A DNA stretch of 64,000 nt from Liolophura sinensis (GCF_032854445.1 NC_088302.1:24131788-24195787); one strand, 5' to 3'; counted from the stretch's first letter, positions 30,801 through 40,876 are shown. Notes: a model not told the origin generated them from the sequence alone. Numbers and translations: made by a program.

Positions 30801-33800
30801 GTAGAGGTTGGGTGCATATAGATCTGTATTGTCTGACCGCAGTCAGCCATGGCCGCTCAACAAAGGGCCCATCATGATATTTACTCTGCGAGAAAAACGG
30901 CTAAACTTTGACATGTGGTTCCATGATAGAAGACCTGGCTTCAGGTTACTAATAACTTGAATGACTGTTAAAATCTTTTCATTGCCCTGACCCCATTGAG
31001 CAAACAAGCCAATACGTGTATATAGCATTCAGAAGCACCTGACAATGTGTCCCGTTAGAGCTGCAAGTACTGTATAAACTGACACACACCTATCCAGGCA
31101 CATTAAGGTGATTTCAAACACCCCTGTCCCGCTAACCAGGTATAGCGTTTAAGCCTAGATATTGTAGGGTGAACAGGCACGCAACAGCCACACTGCACCC
31201 TCTCGCAAAGTGACAGGCAATCCTGTAAAAACACTTCAGCTAATCAATACACCTCTTCCCGTTCCAGCTATCCACTCTCCGAACATACAAGTACACATCC
31301 CCACCCCCCCCCCAAAACCCTTACATGTAGCTATCATGCAAAAAATCATAATCATTACGTCCTGTTTTTTGTATCAATTAACGAGAATTTGCACAAGTTA
31401 GCGGATAGACTCTAGTGCTCCTGATTGATAAGGACTAATTAGAGTGTGTCATGAAGGTGAGTTTTGCTTAATGCATACTACTGTAACCTAACAACCACAT
31501 TGGCAAATTGAACAGGTTTTATACCCTGCTGTACAATTTGGGAACCACACATCCAGCTTCTGATACCCTTCTCTTAACGGTTTCAATAAATAAATAATTT
31601 TACTGCTTTGCATTCTGAAGGATTTCTAATTTTGCTTACATACTTGTAAGGGCTAGGTGCTTATAATTATTACAGGTGTTAAAATCTAGCCATAGAAAAA
31701 TTCTATCTTGCTATACGTGTACTAAATTCTCTGTTCTTATATGCATAAATACAAATATACTCTCAAAGCGTTTAATGCAAGTAAGTAAGTTTGAAACAAG
31801 TATTATAGCTTTGAATTGATTCAAGAATTAATGCACTTCACCTAAAACTTAGCATTTTTTCATATGCTTAAAACTTTCTCCCATCAAAAAGGGCAGATAA
31901 AACATGATCAAAATTATGAACACCTGAAACCAATATGACAGTATGTATGGCTAGGATATGTAATTTCATAAAAACACAACAACATGAAGAAATATCACCA
32001 CTCACCTGAACACTTCTAGTCTTTGGTCCAGAGCCAGAACTTTCCACAGCGTAAACTTCCACATCAAAGAAACTGAAGCCCTTCTCCCTGTCTAATGGCC
32101 TAGTGGTCGATATCTGGCCACTATTCTCATTTATCTGAAAATACTGTGGCTGAGAAATTCCACTAGACACAATTTTTGTGATGTAGTACTTCACAGGAGA
32201 CTGTGTTGTGGACGAAGCACTGACTGTAAGGATGTTTGTGTTGGCAGCCATGTTTTCAAAAACACTACCTCCAAAAGAAGCCTGGTCAAAATTGGGCCCA
32301 TTCGCTAGGTTAGAACGTACAAAGATAGTGATTTTCATGTTGGAATGATTTTGACCGAGCGAATCTTGCACACCTTGATCCTCTGCACGAACTGTGACCT
32401 CGTGCAACAAAGGCTGCGATGGAAGTCCAGAACTCAGGTACAGCACCCCACTCTCGGAATCCAGCGCAAACAAACTTCTATCAGCGGTCACCAGGCGGTA
32501 TCGAACCTCACCATTACGACCAGCATCTGCATCCATGGCAGACACCGTCATAATCTGGGTGTTAGCAGGTGCATTAGGCGCAATGCCCACTGCAGCCATG
32601 GACACAAACTCGGGACTGTTGTCGTTGCGATCATTGACAATTATCAAAACTGACTTTCGAGCGGATTTTCGAATCCTCGCGGGTTCAGCCATGTCTGTGG
32701 CCACAACTGTAATATTAAACTGGTCTGAGAACTCACGGTCTATTTCAGAGCTTATATAAATCATACCAGACTGACTGTCAATTCTGAAATGGTCTCCAGC
32801 AGGGTCCTGGCTTGTGATGGAGTATCGCAACTGACCGTTGATACCAGAGTCGGAGTCGGTGGCCGTAACCTTGACAACTGGAGACTGGACTGATGGTCCT
32901 TCAGTCACCTTCCTCAAAATAGGGCCAGGAGGAAATACAGGTGCATTATCATTATAATCATCCACGTTGACAATGAACCTGATAAATGACGAAAGTCTTG
33001 GACTTCCGAAATCTTCCGCTGTAATATTTAATGCAAAAGTTTGCTGGGACTCGAAGTCCAAAGGCTTGTCCAAGTACAGTTTACCAGTTGTGGAATCCAG
33101 GCTGAAGGTCCCTGTGGAGTTTCCACTGGTGATTGTGTAAGAAATGGCAGCATTGTTGGCAATATCGCTGTCGCTAGCCACAAACTGCGTGATCACTTTG
33201 CCAGGTGCAGTTGTTTCAATCAGGTGGGTTTCCAGAAGTGTTTGCACAAACTGGGGGAAGTTGTCATTGTCGTCAACCACAGAGATCCTGACTAAGGCAG
33301 TTGCACTATTCTGGCGTTTCTTCCCATTGTCACTTGCCAGAACTGTCAGGTGATACATGTCTTTTGTTTCTCGATCAATTCGGCTGGTAAGGATAATCAC
33401 ACCTGAGGCCGTATCAATACTGAATTTATCCAACCCATCACCTGACACAAGGCTGTAGGATATGTAGCTGTTGAGGCCAATGTCAGCATCACTCGCACTC
33501 ACCTTCAACACCTGGCTGTTCACAGGGGCCTGTTCATGTAGAGGTATACTGTACATTGCCTTACTGAAAACAGGTGCATTGTCGTTTACATCAGTAACAT
33601 ACACATTCACCGTGGCACGATCTTCCAATCTTGTTATGCCGTTGTCCATAGCCACAATGTCAAATGTAACATAATCCCTTCCTGACCATTCCATCAGTTT
33701 TTCCCTGTCAAACGAAACCAGAGTAGATATTTCTCCAGTCTGCAGGTTAATGGAAAAGTTGTGACTTTCGACTGCCATAGAATAGGAAATTTCAGCGTTT

Positions 33801-36800
33801 CTGCCAATGTCGTTATCTCGGGCGCTAACAGATCCTATCAGTGTCCTGGCGGGCTTGGTCTCTTCCACAAACAAAGTGTATGTGGTGTTCAAAAACAACG
33901 GCTTATTATCATTAGCATCCAATATGTGCACAGTAATGTTCATGGAAGAACTACGGGGAATTTCACCATGGTCTACAGCAGATACTGTCAACCGATAAAA
34001 GTCTCTGGTCTCTCGGTCAAGGGGATGGGCAACGTACAGAACGCCGCTAGGGAATATACCGAAACTGCCGCCATCATTGCCCCGTGTTATGTTGTACACA
34101 ATTTGACTGTTGCGTCCATAGTCATTATCAGTTGCAGTGAGGTTAAAAAACCGGTTATTAACTGGTCGAGATTCAAGAAGGGACACCTCATAGTTCTGAT
34201 AGGAGAATGTTGGGGTATGATCATTAACATCTTCTACATGAATGCGGACAGCCATTGTTGCCGTCTTTCTTGGTGTTCCAGCATCAGAGGCAGTCACCAC
34301 CATTGAGTACTCCTTCTTCACAGAGACATCCAGGGGTTTTGCTACATAGATAATTCCCGATTCAGGACGGATTGAAAACGTATTACCAGCATCCGATTGA
34401 AGAGTATAACTGATTTGTGAGTTTGGGCCATCATCTTGATCTGTAGCTTTGGCCAAAACCACTTCATACCCAATTCCAGCATTTTCTAAAACACTTACGT
34501 CCATACTTTCACTAGGGAAGATTGGGGAGTTGTCATTCAGGTCCTCCACCATGACAGTTACAACAGTTGAACTAAACATGATACCACCTGTTGCGATGAC
34601 TACAAGATTGTACACAGCTTCAACTTCACGATCTACCTTTTTGCTACGTGTGATTACACCAGACATGGAGTTGATGGTGAAGATGTTTTGAGGATCCCCG
34701 TCAACAATATCATAGATAATCCCCACTGTGTCCAGTGTGGTGGCCGTCACATTGCCAACCTTTTTCCCAGTCTGTACTGGCTGTCCATCCCCATCCTCTT
34801 GGATGCTGAATGCGTAATGTTTGCCAGAGAAGACAGGAATTTCGTCGTTTTGGTCTGCCACTATTATATGGACGACGGCTGATGTTTCGGCAGTCCGGCT
34901 TACTTCCCCTTTGTCTTTGGCCGTGATGGTAAGGCTGTATGTCGACCGTTGCTCTCTGTTCAGTTTCACTGATGTAGTTATCAGTCCTGTGCTTGGATTA
35001 ATTGAAAACCTTTGGCTATCACCTTTAGATATGGCATATATGACTTCAGCATTCACCCCCTCGTCCAAGTCAGTGCATCTTATACTGGTGACTGAAGTAG
35101 AGGGTTCTTGGTTCTCCAACACTCTGGCATAATATTGCTCAGGATAAAATACAGGTGAGTTGTCATTAACGTCTAGAATCCTGATACGAATCGTGGCAGT
35201 GGAAGACAATGGTGGTGTACCTTGGTCTTGGGCTATCAGAAACAATGTGTAATGAGACACCTTTTCTCTGTCCAAAGTTATTTGAGTTTCAATGCGTGAT
35301 GTTCCATCGACAAGCCGAAAAGCTCCAGGATATTTGTCCTTCACACTTTGATGCAGGTAATATCTCACAGTCCCGTTATTACCTTGATCATTGTCATGAG
35401 CGACAGGTGTAGCGACATGAAATGGGGAACGTGTACCTTCAGTAATGTTCACGTTGATGACCGATTCGCTGAAAGTGGGAATCATGTCGTTTTCATCCAC
35501 AATGGTAACGGTCAGCGTCGTGAAATTTCTGTGAGGGGAGATGGCTCCGTCTTCTGCAGAGATATTGAGTGTCAAACTTGAGGCAGTTTCGTAGTCCAGG
35601 CGCTTTGCTGTGGTGACCAATCCGGTTGAGCTGTCGATTTTGAACCACCCATTGGCATCACCAGACAGTATTGTATAAGTAACATCTGCATTTACACCAC
35701 TGTCCAGATCTGTGGCAAGCACGCTGGCTACAAAACTTCCCTCCTGGACTAATTCCCCAAGAGTCTGTTTGTAACTGGCCTCTCTGAATTCAGGTGCATG
35801 GTCATTCACGTCATTGACATAAATAATAAGGTAAGCAGTGGAACTTTTTGGTGGAGATCCTTTATCTGTGGCAAGCAATGTGAGATTGTAAACACTTGTT
35901 CGTTCTCTATCCAGCCTCCCTGCCACCTGAATTAAGTTAAAGCTGCCTCGCTTTAGCAGTTTGAAATGTCCCTGTTCGTTTCCTCGAATGATACGCAGCG
36001 TAGTCTGTCCATTTAAGCCTTGGTCAGCATCAAGAACACTGACGATGGCCACCAAATGAGAAACTTCCACATTCTCGTTTACTGCTGAGTATGATTTTGT
36101 GTCGTCAGGGGTGTGAAGTGAACGAAATGTTAGGTTCATGATCGTTTTCGTCAATGAGGTTAACGCTGATGTAGGCCCTTCCGGTTAAGGATGGGGTGCC
36201 ACCGTCATGAGCTTCCACCGTCATAAAACAGCTCCTGCATGGCACTGGGACATTACTGACCGCTGGCACTCCCTGTGACAAACAAGCTGGTCAGCGTTTG
36301 ACTGTGTTGCTGATTTCACCTGTGTCTGGATCTATGGTGAACTGATTTGTCTCGTCCGTAATGGAGTAGGTAATATCTGCATTTAGACCCATATCCCGAT
36401 CAGTGGCATGGGCTCGAATCACAGATGTCCCAGCATCGGCACTTTCATTAATGCTAGCTGTGTAATCACTATGGTCAAAGATGGGAGGGTTATCGTTTAC
36501 ATCCTGGACTGTAATGTTAATATACAGGTATCCCACTTTCTTGGGTGATCCGCCGTCTTCGGCAGAGATTTTCAGCTGGTAAAAATCCTAATTTCCCTGT
36601 CTAAATCATCCCTGTTTTCTATGTACATATATGGACTGAGCTGTTGGGGCTCTACAAGTATAAACTTTCTGTCCTCATTGCCAAGCAATGATGCGGTAAT
36701 TGCCCACAGTACCGTTTACTCCTTCATCAGGATCTGTAGCAGTGTCTATCAAGGTCTGGTGTGCCTTTTCGAGCATTCTCAGGGATTGGTGACGGAATGC

Positions 36801-37211
36801 TGCTCTGTGAAAACTGGGAGCATTGTCGTTTTTATCTAACACTTTCACAGAAACTTCTATAGGGTAAGATGTGGGACTGGGTTAAATGTCTTCCTACAAT
36901 TAGTAAGTCGATTCGATTTTGAGGTAGAGATCTCTGTCTATCACAACAGACGTCGTAACCGTCCCTGTGTCTTTATTCAGTTGGAAATAGGGATTATTTT
37001 CATTGAAAGAGTAAGAAAATCCCTCTTGCGTTGCTATCGTGCCTACTATTGAGCCTTTTGGCCGGCCTTCTTCAATTTTGAAAACCACCCTTCCACCACC
37101 AGGCCCTTGTCCCTGGGCGTATTTTACCAGGAACAGAAGGGACAGCAACCGTACAACACGGTTAAAAGTTCTGGACGGCAGATTTTCTTTGGGAGTCCTT
37201 ACAGTAGCCAT
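612..37211 (-). CDS. FAT4: Fat-type protocadherin, FAT4-like (5' part of gene, 4 exons)
   Basis: Giant cell-surface cadherin. In the known family, Fat/FAT4 binds Dachsous on neighbouring cells and controls planar cell polarity and Hippo-dependent growth. The exons are 32006-37211, 3149-3347, 1422-1765 and 612-813; the joins are phase 0, 1 and 0, and the last exon ends in phase 1. Together they give about 1,980 codons: a signal peptide, then about 18 complete cadherin repeats and the start of a 19th, each marked by DxNDN/DxNDxxP linkers and LDRE-type motifs. FAT4 proteins are near 5,000 residues, so about 60% (the remaining cadherins, EGF and laminin-G domains, TM and cytoplasmic tail) is outside the window to the left. 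FAT4 rather than Dachsous is chosen because N-terminal landmarks match FAT4 as I remember it: a TATD-x-D motif in repeat 2, a GNEQ-x-HF motif in repeat 4, and SFDIPE followed by ILTV-x-A-x-DGG near the right-hand exons. The very large first coding exon also fits FAT4. No alignment was run. The segment 36130-36902 is disrupted. Confidence 0.88.
814..3148 (-). other. Two short FAT4-like introns (814-1421 and 1766-3148)
   Basis: These introns separate the small cadherin exons. Beyond the splice borders there are A/T-rich homopolymer runs (around 1898-1920 and 1967-1977) and nothing recognisable. Confidence 0.7.
1422..1765 (-). CDS. FAT4: FAT4-like coding exon 3 (rest of repeat 17, repeat 18)
   Basis: A 344-nt exon. 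The acceptor TTTTGCAG|GTGAAATC precedes 1765 and the donor GAACAG|GTAATT follows 1422. It begins with GEITNLKPLDRER, completing the ID-x-x-x-GEI...LDRE signature begun in the preceding exon. It has the linker INDHAP and then a cadherin repeat beginning SFSFDIPE with ATDSDEG. It ends ...LDFEQ in phase 0. The motif order matches the FAT4 repeat I recall at this point of the family. Confidence 0.9.
3149..3347 (-). CDS. FAT4: FAT4-like coding exon 2 (end of repeat 16, start of 17)
   Basis: A 199-nt exon. The acceptor TTTTCCAG|GTTCAA precedes 3347 and the donor CATCAG|GTAAAG follows 3149. It enters in phase 0, straight after the first exon's ...RSVQ, and reads VQIELKDKNDTPPKF, completing a cadherin A-strand linker. 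It then covers most of repeat 17 up to FRIDASG. It exits in phase 1, and the split glycine codon is completed by the next exon (G|GT). The seamless protein join across a 28.7 kb intron is the main support. Confidence 0.9.
3437..3640 (-). repeat. Dispersed repeat, inverted partner of 5927-6134
   Basis: About 200 bp shared in opposite orientation with 5927-6134. Blocks in common include CAACCAATATTTTGAAACAT, TATGAAGCTTGCATCTT and GACACAAACAAATC. There is no coding potential; the family is unknown to me. Confidence 0.75.
5513..5784 (+). mobile_element. tRNA-derived SINE, full length
   Basis: Same family as the copies in the NUP54 array: GGGCCTCCATGGCTCAGTTGG head, body, AAATAAAT tail. A perfect 13-bp target duplication TCTATTTCCCTCA lies at 5500-5512 and 5785-5797. 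It is in the FAT4-like large intron, antisense to that gene. Confidence 0.92.
5927..6134 (+). repeat. Dispersed repeat, inverted partner of 3437-3640
   Basis: The second arm of an inverted pair separated by 2.3 kb. Divergence between the arms is moderate, so these are old copies of one interspersed family rather than a fresh hairpin. Confidence 0.75.
7018..7035 (+). repeat. G18 homopolymer
   Basis: Eighteen consecutive G on the plus strand, C on the transcribed (FAT4-like) strand. The length is probably uncertain in the assembly. Confidence 0.9.
7765..7925 (-). mobile_element. Diverged, 5'-truncated SINE fragment
   Basis: The reverse complement of the SINE tail and body is recognisable (ATTTGATTGGTGTTTTATGC, then GTACTCAAAAATATTTCCCT and GGTGGGAG...). 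Many substitutions suggest an old copy. Confidence 0.7.
9149..9389. mobile_element. MITE-like foldback element with TA target duplication
   Basis: A 241-bp element with terminal inverted repeats of about 60 bp: CACAGAGAGGAAGGTTTGG at the left and the complement of CACTGAGAGAAAAGTTTGG at the right. TA lies immediately outside both ends (9147-9148 and 9390-9391). The interior is full of ACTCA/TGACTCA motifs in both orientations. TA duplications and length suggest a non-autonomous Tc1/mariner-type element; no transposase ORF is present. Confidence 0.8.
9478..9535 (+). mobile_element. SINE 3' tail fragment
   Basis: Contains AAATATTTCTGAGTACGGAG, TAAAACACCAGTCAAATAAA and an A-rich tail. It matches only the last ~55 bp of the SINE family. 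A typical 5'-truncated remnant. Confidence 0.6.
12108..12310. repeat. Local imperfect tandem duplication (~100 bp unit)
   Basis: The block CACAGGTCCCGA-TTGT-ATGT-TGACCACAGAAG occurs at about 12170-12202 and 12277-12310, each preceded by a related TCTAGAC-GTG segment. Intronic; function unknown. Confidence 0.6.
19537..19758 (+). repeat. Dispersed repeat, direct partner of 30151-30372
   Basis: About 220 bp shared with 30151-30372 in the same orientation, including TAAAGCCCTGAAACTG, CACTGAAAGTT-TTCTTTCATAT and GGTTGAG. No ORF or tRNA-like head, so it is not one of the SINE families listed here. Confidence 0.7.
21320..21532 (-). mobile_element. SINE copy, 5'-truncated
   Basis: The reverse complement of the SINE tail and body, ending within the tRNA-like head (CACAACGACCGCATTGGTG). 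A 12-bp target duplication GATGAACATATT lies at 21308-21319 and 21533-21544. Confidence 0.88.
25915..26116 (+). mobile_element. SINE copy, lacking most of the tRNA-like head
   Basis: Begins near GTTGTGAGTTGAAGTCCAG and runs through GGCCGTACGTGGGAAAGTCT to the AATAAATAAAT tail. Confidence 0.85.
26801..27067 (-). mobile_element. tRNA-derived SINE, full length, reverse orientation
   Basis: Complete copy: tail ATTTATTTGATTGG, body, and a tRNA-like head ending TGAGCCACGGAGGACC. The target duplication AGAACACACAA is seen on both sides. Sense to the FAT4-like transcript. Confidence 0.92.
28380..28398 (+). repeat. G19 homopolymer
   Basis: Nineteen consecutive G, in a locally G-rich stretch that continues to about 28425. 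The length is likely inexact. Confidence 0.9.
30151..30372 (+). repeat. Dispersed repeat, direct partner of 19537-19758
   Basis: The second copy of an unclassified interspersed family. The two copies differ at roughly one base in five by eye. A further shared string, TATTGTATTTCACCTTAAGT, occurs nearby at about 30428 and again near 22968. Confidence 0.7.
32006..37211 (-). CDS. FAT4: FAT4-like first coding exon (signal peptide, cadherin repeats 1-16)
   Basis: One uninterrupted exon of about 5.2 kb. The start at 37211 is preferred over an in-frame ATG at 37307 because it has A at -3 and G at +4 and is followed about 15 residues later by a hydrophobic leucine-rich signal peptide core (RVVRLLSLLFLVKYAQ). 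Linker motifs in order are KNDNAP, VNDNPP, ENDHEP, VNDHAP, ENDMIP, VNDNSP, QNDEIP, LNDNSP, VNDHTP, ANDNKP, VNDNAP, DNDNFP, YNDNAP and RNDNSP. A degenerate linker without DxNDN (around SNLANGPNF) ends repeat 15, and most of repeat 16 follows. The exon ends at a consensus donor, CAG|GTGAGT, at 32006 in phase 0. The open frame is clean from 32006 to about 36130 and from 36903 to 37211. Between those points it is broken (see separate entry). ORFs on the plus strand here are shadows. Confidence 0.88.
36130..36902 (-). other. Disrupted segment of FAT4-like exon (repeats 1-3): clustered frameshifts and stops
   Basis: Cadherin sequence continues through this stretch but hops between frames. Reading 5' to 3' on the minus strand: an in-frame TAA at 36900-36902 with at least two frame changes before the motif PTSYPIEV; one extra base near 36683 (between YRII and GNEDRKF); one missing base near 36587, in a short C run (between LDREI and FYQLKI); an in-frame TGA at 36291-36293, with no recognisable LDRE motif for the next ~18 codons; and a further one-base shift near 36131-36140 (between ENDHEPN and HTPDD). 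The fragments still align to consecutive parts of repeats 1-3, so nothing large is missing. No GT-AG intron explains the breaks. Local consensus error is the simplest reading; a damaged allele is the alternative. Confidence 0.8.
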
Positions 37212-37800
37212 CTTCCTCGGTAGTCCGGTGTGTTCACACGGTACAGGTAAACACGGAATCGCCTTAGCTGGCTGGTCGAACTGCCGAACTCTGGACACTG
37301 CAAGCACCTGAAGTTTGAATGAAAATTCGGTTACTTCTGCGCTAACAACCGAATATTACAGGAAAAACCATCTACTCTATACAAGGAGACGCTAACCTGT
37401 ATGTGACATGGACCAGGTAAGGAGAACTATAAGGGTACTTCATCGGTGCTTACCTTTGGCCGGGGCTGGCCGGCCTCAACTAGCGGCACAGGTAACCCAG
37501 TCAACACCATCGGCCATGCACGGGGTCGTAAAATCACCACGAATTCTGTGAATGAAGCACTAAATAATCCATTGACGTAACACTCTGAATGCGTAGTAGT
37601 CCTTAGCATCCTTGTGGGTCGTCTTGCTTGAAGTAATCCATGTTTTTCTGCAAAAAATTCAGTTAAAAACCTTTAAAATATTAGACCCAACTTCGGTCTC
37701 TAGCTTAGTTCTACACAAATGCTTCGTAGAACTCGCCGCACGCCGTAGAGCGTGTGGGACGTCACTAAGCTCCGCCCCTAGGATACCTGATTGACAAACC
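37212..37800 (-). promoter_or_regulatory. Probable 5' leader and promoter area of the FAT4-like gene
   Basis: This is the sequence just upstream of the chosen start, richer in G+C and CpG than the surrounding DNA. On the minus strand a consensus 5' splice site, CAAAG|GTAAGC, ends a possible non-coding leader exon at 37454. A TTGCAG acceptor near 37299 could close a short (about 150 bp) leader intron. This would make the ATG at 37307 part of the untranslated leader or a minor upstream start. No TATA box is convincing. This is inference from splice signals and base composition only. Confidence 0.35.
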
Positions 37801-38409
37801 AGAAAGGCAGCATAAAGAGAACTTGATCGGCTTGTTCAAACAAGAATCACGTATGTATTCACAGTGTTGCGTCCAGTTAGATGGTATGAATTCCCGCAAT
37901 AATGTGTCTGTCGAATTGTACTGTTAGTTGTGAACCCAGCAGGACTGTAGAAAGTGCTAGACAGGACGACTGCAGTGTCAAAAGGACACCTTTGCTTCCT
38001 ACTCCCGTGGGACAGTATCGTGGGAGAGAAATGACCCACCTCTTGCCCAGCTGGATACAAACATAGATCAAAGGGCCGGAAGACATTAAACAATACAACA
38101 GCTCGACATTCTTTCACGTTCTGTAACAAAGTTCTAACGACTCCCCCCACCCCTGCCCACTCCTTCCCTCAATTTTCCGGATAAAGATTATAAACCTTTT
38201 AATCCTAAAAAATATTGATTTATGTAGTCACTAAGACAGCAATTTACTAATTAACTTAATGTATATAACCTTAATGTTTGTTATTAAGTTATATACATAT
38301 ACCGACATTTTTCTGTTTAACCATGTTTCCTATTTATTTTATATTAAACACACCCTTTCTTAAAACTCGAGAAGGAAAAAGGTATAGAGAACCGTGTGAA
38401 TTGTAGCCT

Positions 38410-38545
38410 ATACTCAATTTGACGTCCAGAGCACACTGTCTAATAATGGGTAGGTTTATGGGCAGATACGATAAATAAAACAATATCGTATCTGCCCATA
38501 TACCTACCCATTATTACAGTCTGCTCTGGACGTCAAACTGAGTAT
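38410..38545. repeat. 136-bp near-perfect foldback upstream of the FAT4-like gene
   Basis: Arms 38410-38473 and 38483-38545 pair almost completely around a 9-bp loop (AATAAAACA region). Arm landmarks are TTTGACGTCCAGAGC and its complement GCTCTGGACGTCAAA. TA lies at both ends if the ends are taken as CTCAATTTGAC, so this may be a small MITE. The outer string GAGTATCATAAATGTAC is repeated just to the right (near 38578). Its length of 136 bp is only coincidentally equal to the NUP54 unit; the sequences are unrelated. Confidence 0.85.
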
Positions 38546-40057
38546 CATAAATGTACACGTATCATACACATATCATTGAGTATCATAAATGTACAAGTAG
38601 GTATTTAGTGGATAAAACAGTGTGGTTATTACTATCTAAATAACCATTTATTTAAATGCATTGAGTGTCTGGGGAGCAGAATTCGAAGGTATATATTGCT
38701 CGTGCGGCTTTAAGTCAGGGAGTTTGTCAAGGGCGGTAGTTAATTACTTCGGTCATTCCATTTCCCTCCATATCAATAAACCTATTTCATCGCCGTCATA
38801 TATGTTGTACGTGAAAAATTATTTACCTTGGCTGTAAAAAATAAATAAATATGCCCATACAGTGCTCCAGTTATTTACTAAATACCGGTATGTACTTTTA
38901 AAATGATAAAAAAATCAAATAAGTAATGAATGCATAACTATGGATTAATGACACGCCTGAGCAATACATGTATGTGTAAAATGTGTTGATACAGTCTTTT
39001 AATAGTTCTATTCACATTTAACACGATACTAGATGACACGAACGCAGGTAAATCATTGAACATGAGAGTAGGGTGGAGTTGGGGGTTGGGGTGCTAAGTG
39101 GGCATATACCAAGTTGGGTATATGGTACGCCTGTAATACGTAGAGCTGGTTTACCAGCAATACTGAGCGAGCCGGCGTTCGTAAATGCCTAACTGTGAGA
39201 CTGAAGATTAGCGAGTACTTTCCTCACCAACATACAGAGGGGCCTGTTCGATGCACGGTCAGCAAGTTCGGACCAGTGACGTTTTCTCGGATTTATAAGC
39301 TTTTGTAAAGACAGAGAGGATCAGAAGATTATGTAGCATTTCTCAAACAAATAATTCCGTTCACAAACTGCGGACCCATGCAGACGTACATATGAAAAGG
39401 TGCCTTCAATGTAACGATCAAGGAAATCTTTACAAATCAGTCCTCCATATCTGGGCATATATCAACAGATGTATTGCTTAAATACCCTTTGTGTTGTATG
39501 GATTATGTGTAAAGTAGATTACGCTCACCTGTATTGCATACATGCGGGTATAAAGTTGTGTCGATATTTGGTTAAACCAGGTCAATTTTTTTTCTCTCCG
39601 CTCTGTTTGTATGGTATGTATATTTACGAAGGTCCAGTGGATGATACCAGATTTTACAGTTGAGCCTATATAGATATAGGCCCATTCAGGTGTATATGCA
39701 TTTTCCAAGATGACGAGTATTTACATATATATATTTCAACTGTGGAGGGACAATGGTTTAAACTTATGGTGTCGCGCCATATGGATAGATATTGATAGCC
39801 ATGCATATCATCCGCCCAGAATTTACCACAGCGGGCGAAAATACCGAGAACCAGTTAATTAAGCACTGCATGAAAAAACTTGGTGGTTAATTGAATCTTG
39901 TTCGTATATAAATGCAGTTCGATTTAATGTCGGAGGTCACTGTAGATAAAATAAATAGTTTTTTGTTGTTCACTGTTGTAACGTATGTGTTTTGATGAGT
40001 ATACAAAGACTATATACGTTTGGTGTTCGCGATGCCCATCAATTAAAAGTTTTAAGC

Positions 40058-40058
<1 letters not shown>

Positions 40059-40088
<30 letters not shown>

Positions 40089-40090
40089 TA
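40059..40090. repeat. (TATG)n microsatellite
   Basis: About eight tandem copies of a tetranucleotide. Confidence 0.9.
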
Positions 40091-40773
40091 AGTCAGTTAA
40101 TTATACAACTGTCAGATCCAAGTTCGATACCGTATTTAGGATTTTAAGGTCCAGAAACCGTGATATGTAGAGAGTGTTGCCTGCTGACACCTGCACCATG
40201 CAGACAGTACCCAACACACATTCCAGGAAACACCCAAAAAAACCAAAAACCAAAAACAGACAACACAGCTTTGTACTGACATCGTCCGGACTTGAAACCT
40301 TGACAATATACTGCATTCTGAAATTAAATGGTGACTTCCAAGGATAAACATTATTATCCACATAAGTGCAGGTGTTAGGGCAAGCATCCCCTTACTGTCG
40401 CCATGGTTTTTGTTTTTTCATGACAACACTCGGCTACTTTATCGATCGGATTACACTTGCTTCCAAGTAAGATATAGAGGTCTATTTTTTTTTTTTTTTA
40501 CCTGGCAGCAGCTTAATTCACACATTCAGGCTGAATACATAAAGTTTACACCTGTCAGGTGTAAGTGATCGACAAGTGGTTCATATACATCGATCGGAAA
40601 CTGTTTTTATGTGGTGAAATTAGCCCCAAATGCAAACAATGTGATGGGCATGATGGCGTACATCAGCACCCATTTATACACACACCTGCAGGGACACATG
40701 TTCGCAATACGTGCATATATACCACAGGTTTAGCATAACACACTATATATAAAATCCTATAACCCGTAAAAGG

Positions 40774-40817
40774 CATATATATATATATGCCACATTATAT
40801 ATATATATATATGCCAC

Positions 40818-40876
<59 letters not shown>
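40774..40876. repeat. (TA)n microsatellite with interspersed GCCACAT
   Basis: Long TA run, interrupted twice on its left side by TGCCACATTATA, showing slippage duplication of a compound unit. Confidence 0.9.

Larger units (their letters stand above)
3348..32005 (-). other. 28.7 kb FAT4-like intron 1
   Basis: Lies between the donor CAG|GTGAGT at 32005 and the acceptor CCAG at 3348, with phase-0 protein continuity across it. I find no cadherin exon or other convincing gene inside on either strand. The ORFs present are under about 150 codons and lack recognisable motifs. It holds SINE copies (5513-5784, 7765-7925, 21320-21532, 25915-26116, 26801-27067), a MITE-like element (9149-9389), two dispersed repeat pairs and two long G runs. 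The stretches 10000-19500 and 22000-25800 are otherwise featureless apart from a local duplication near 12110-12310. Confidence 0.75.

Noticed and set aside
32345-35581. Many plus-strand ORFs opposite the cadherin exon, up to about 181 codons
   Set aside because: Shadows of the strongly coding minus strand; no motifs, and the minus frame is continuous with cadherin repeats.
36130-36902. Short introns explaining the broken cadherin frame
   Set aside because: The gaps needed are one or two bases or a few tens of bases, too short for introns, and lack paired GT-AG borders.
612-37211. Assignment to Dachsous or another protocadherin
   Set aside because: Repeat-by-repeat landmarks and the exon layout fit FAT4 better from memory; a formal alignment would be decisive.
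37209-37307. Upstream ATG at 37307 as the FAT4-like start
   Set aside because: The extra 32 residues are not signal-like and would bury the signal peptide; the ATG at 37211 has better context and spacing. A leader splice acceptor near 37299 may even exclude it.
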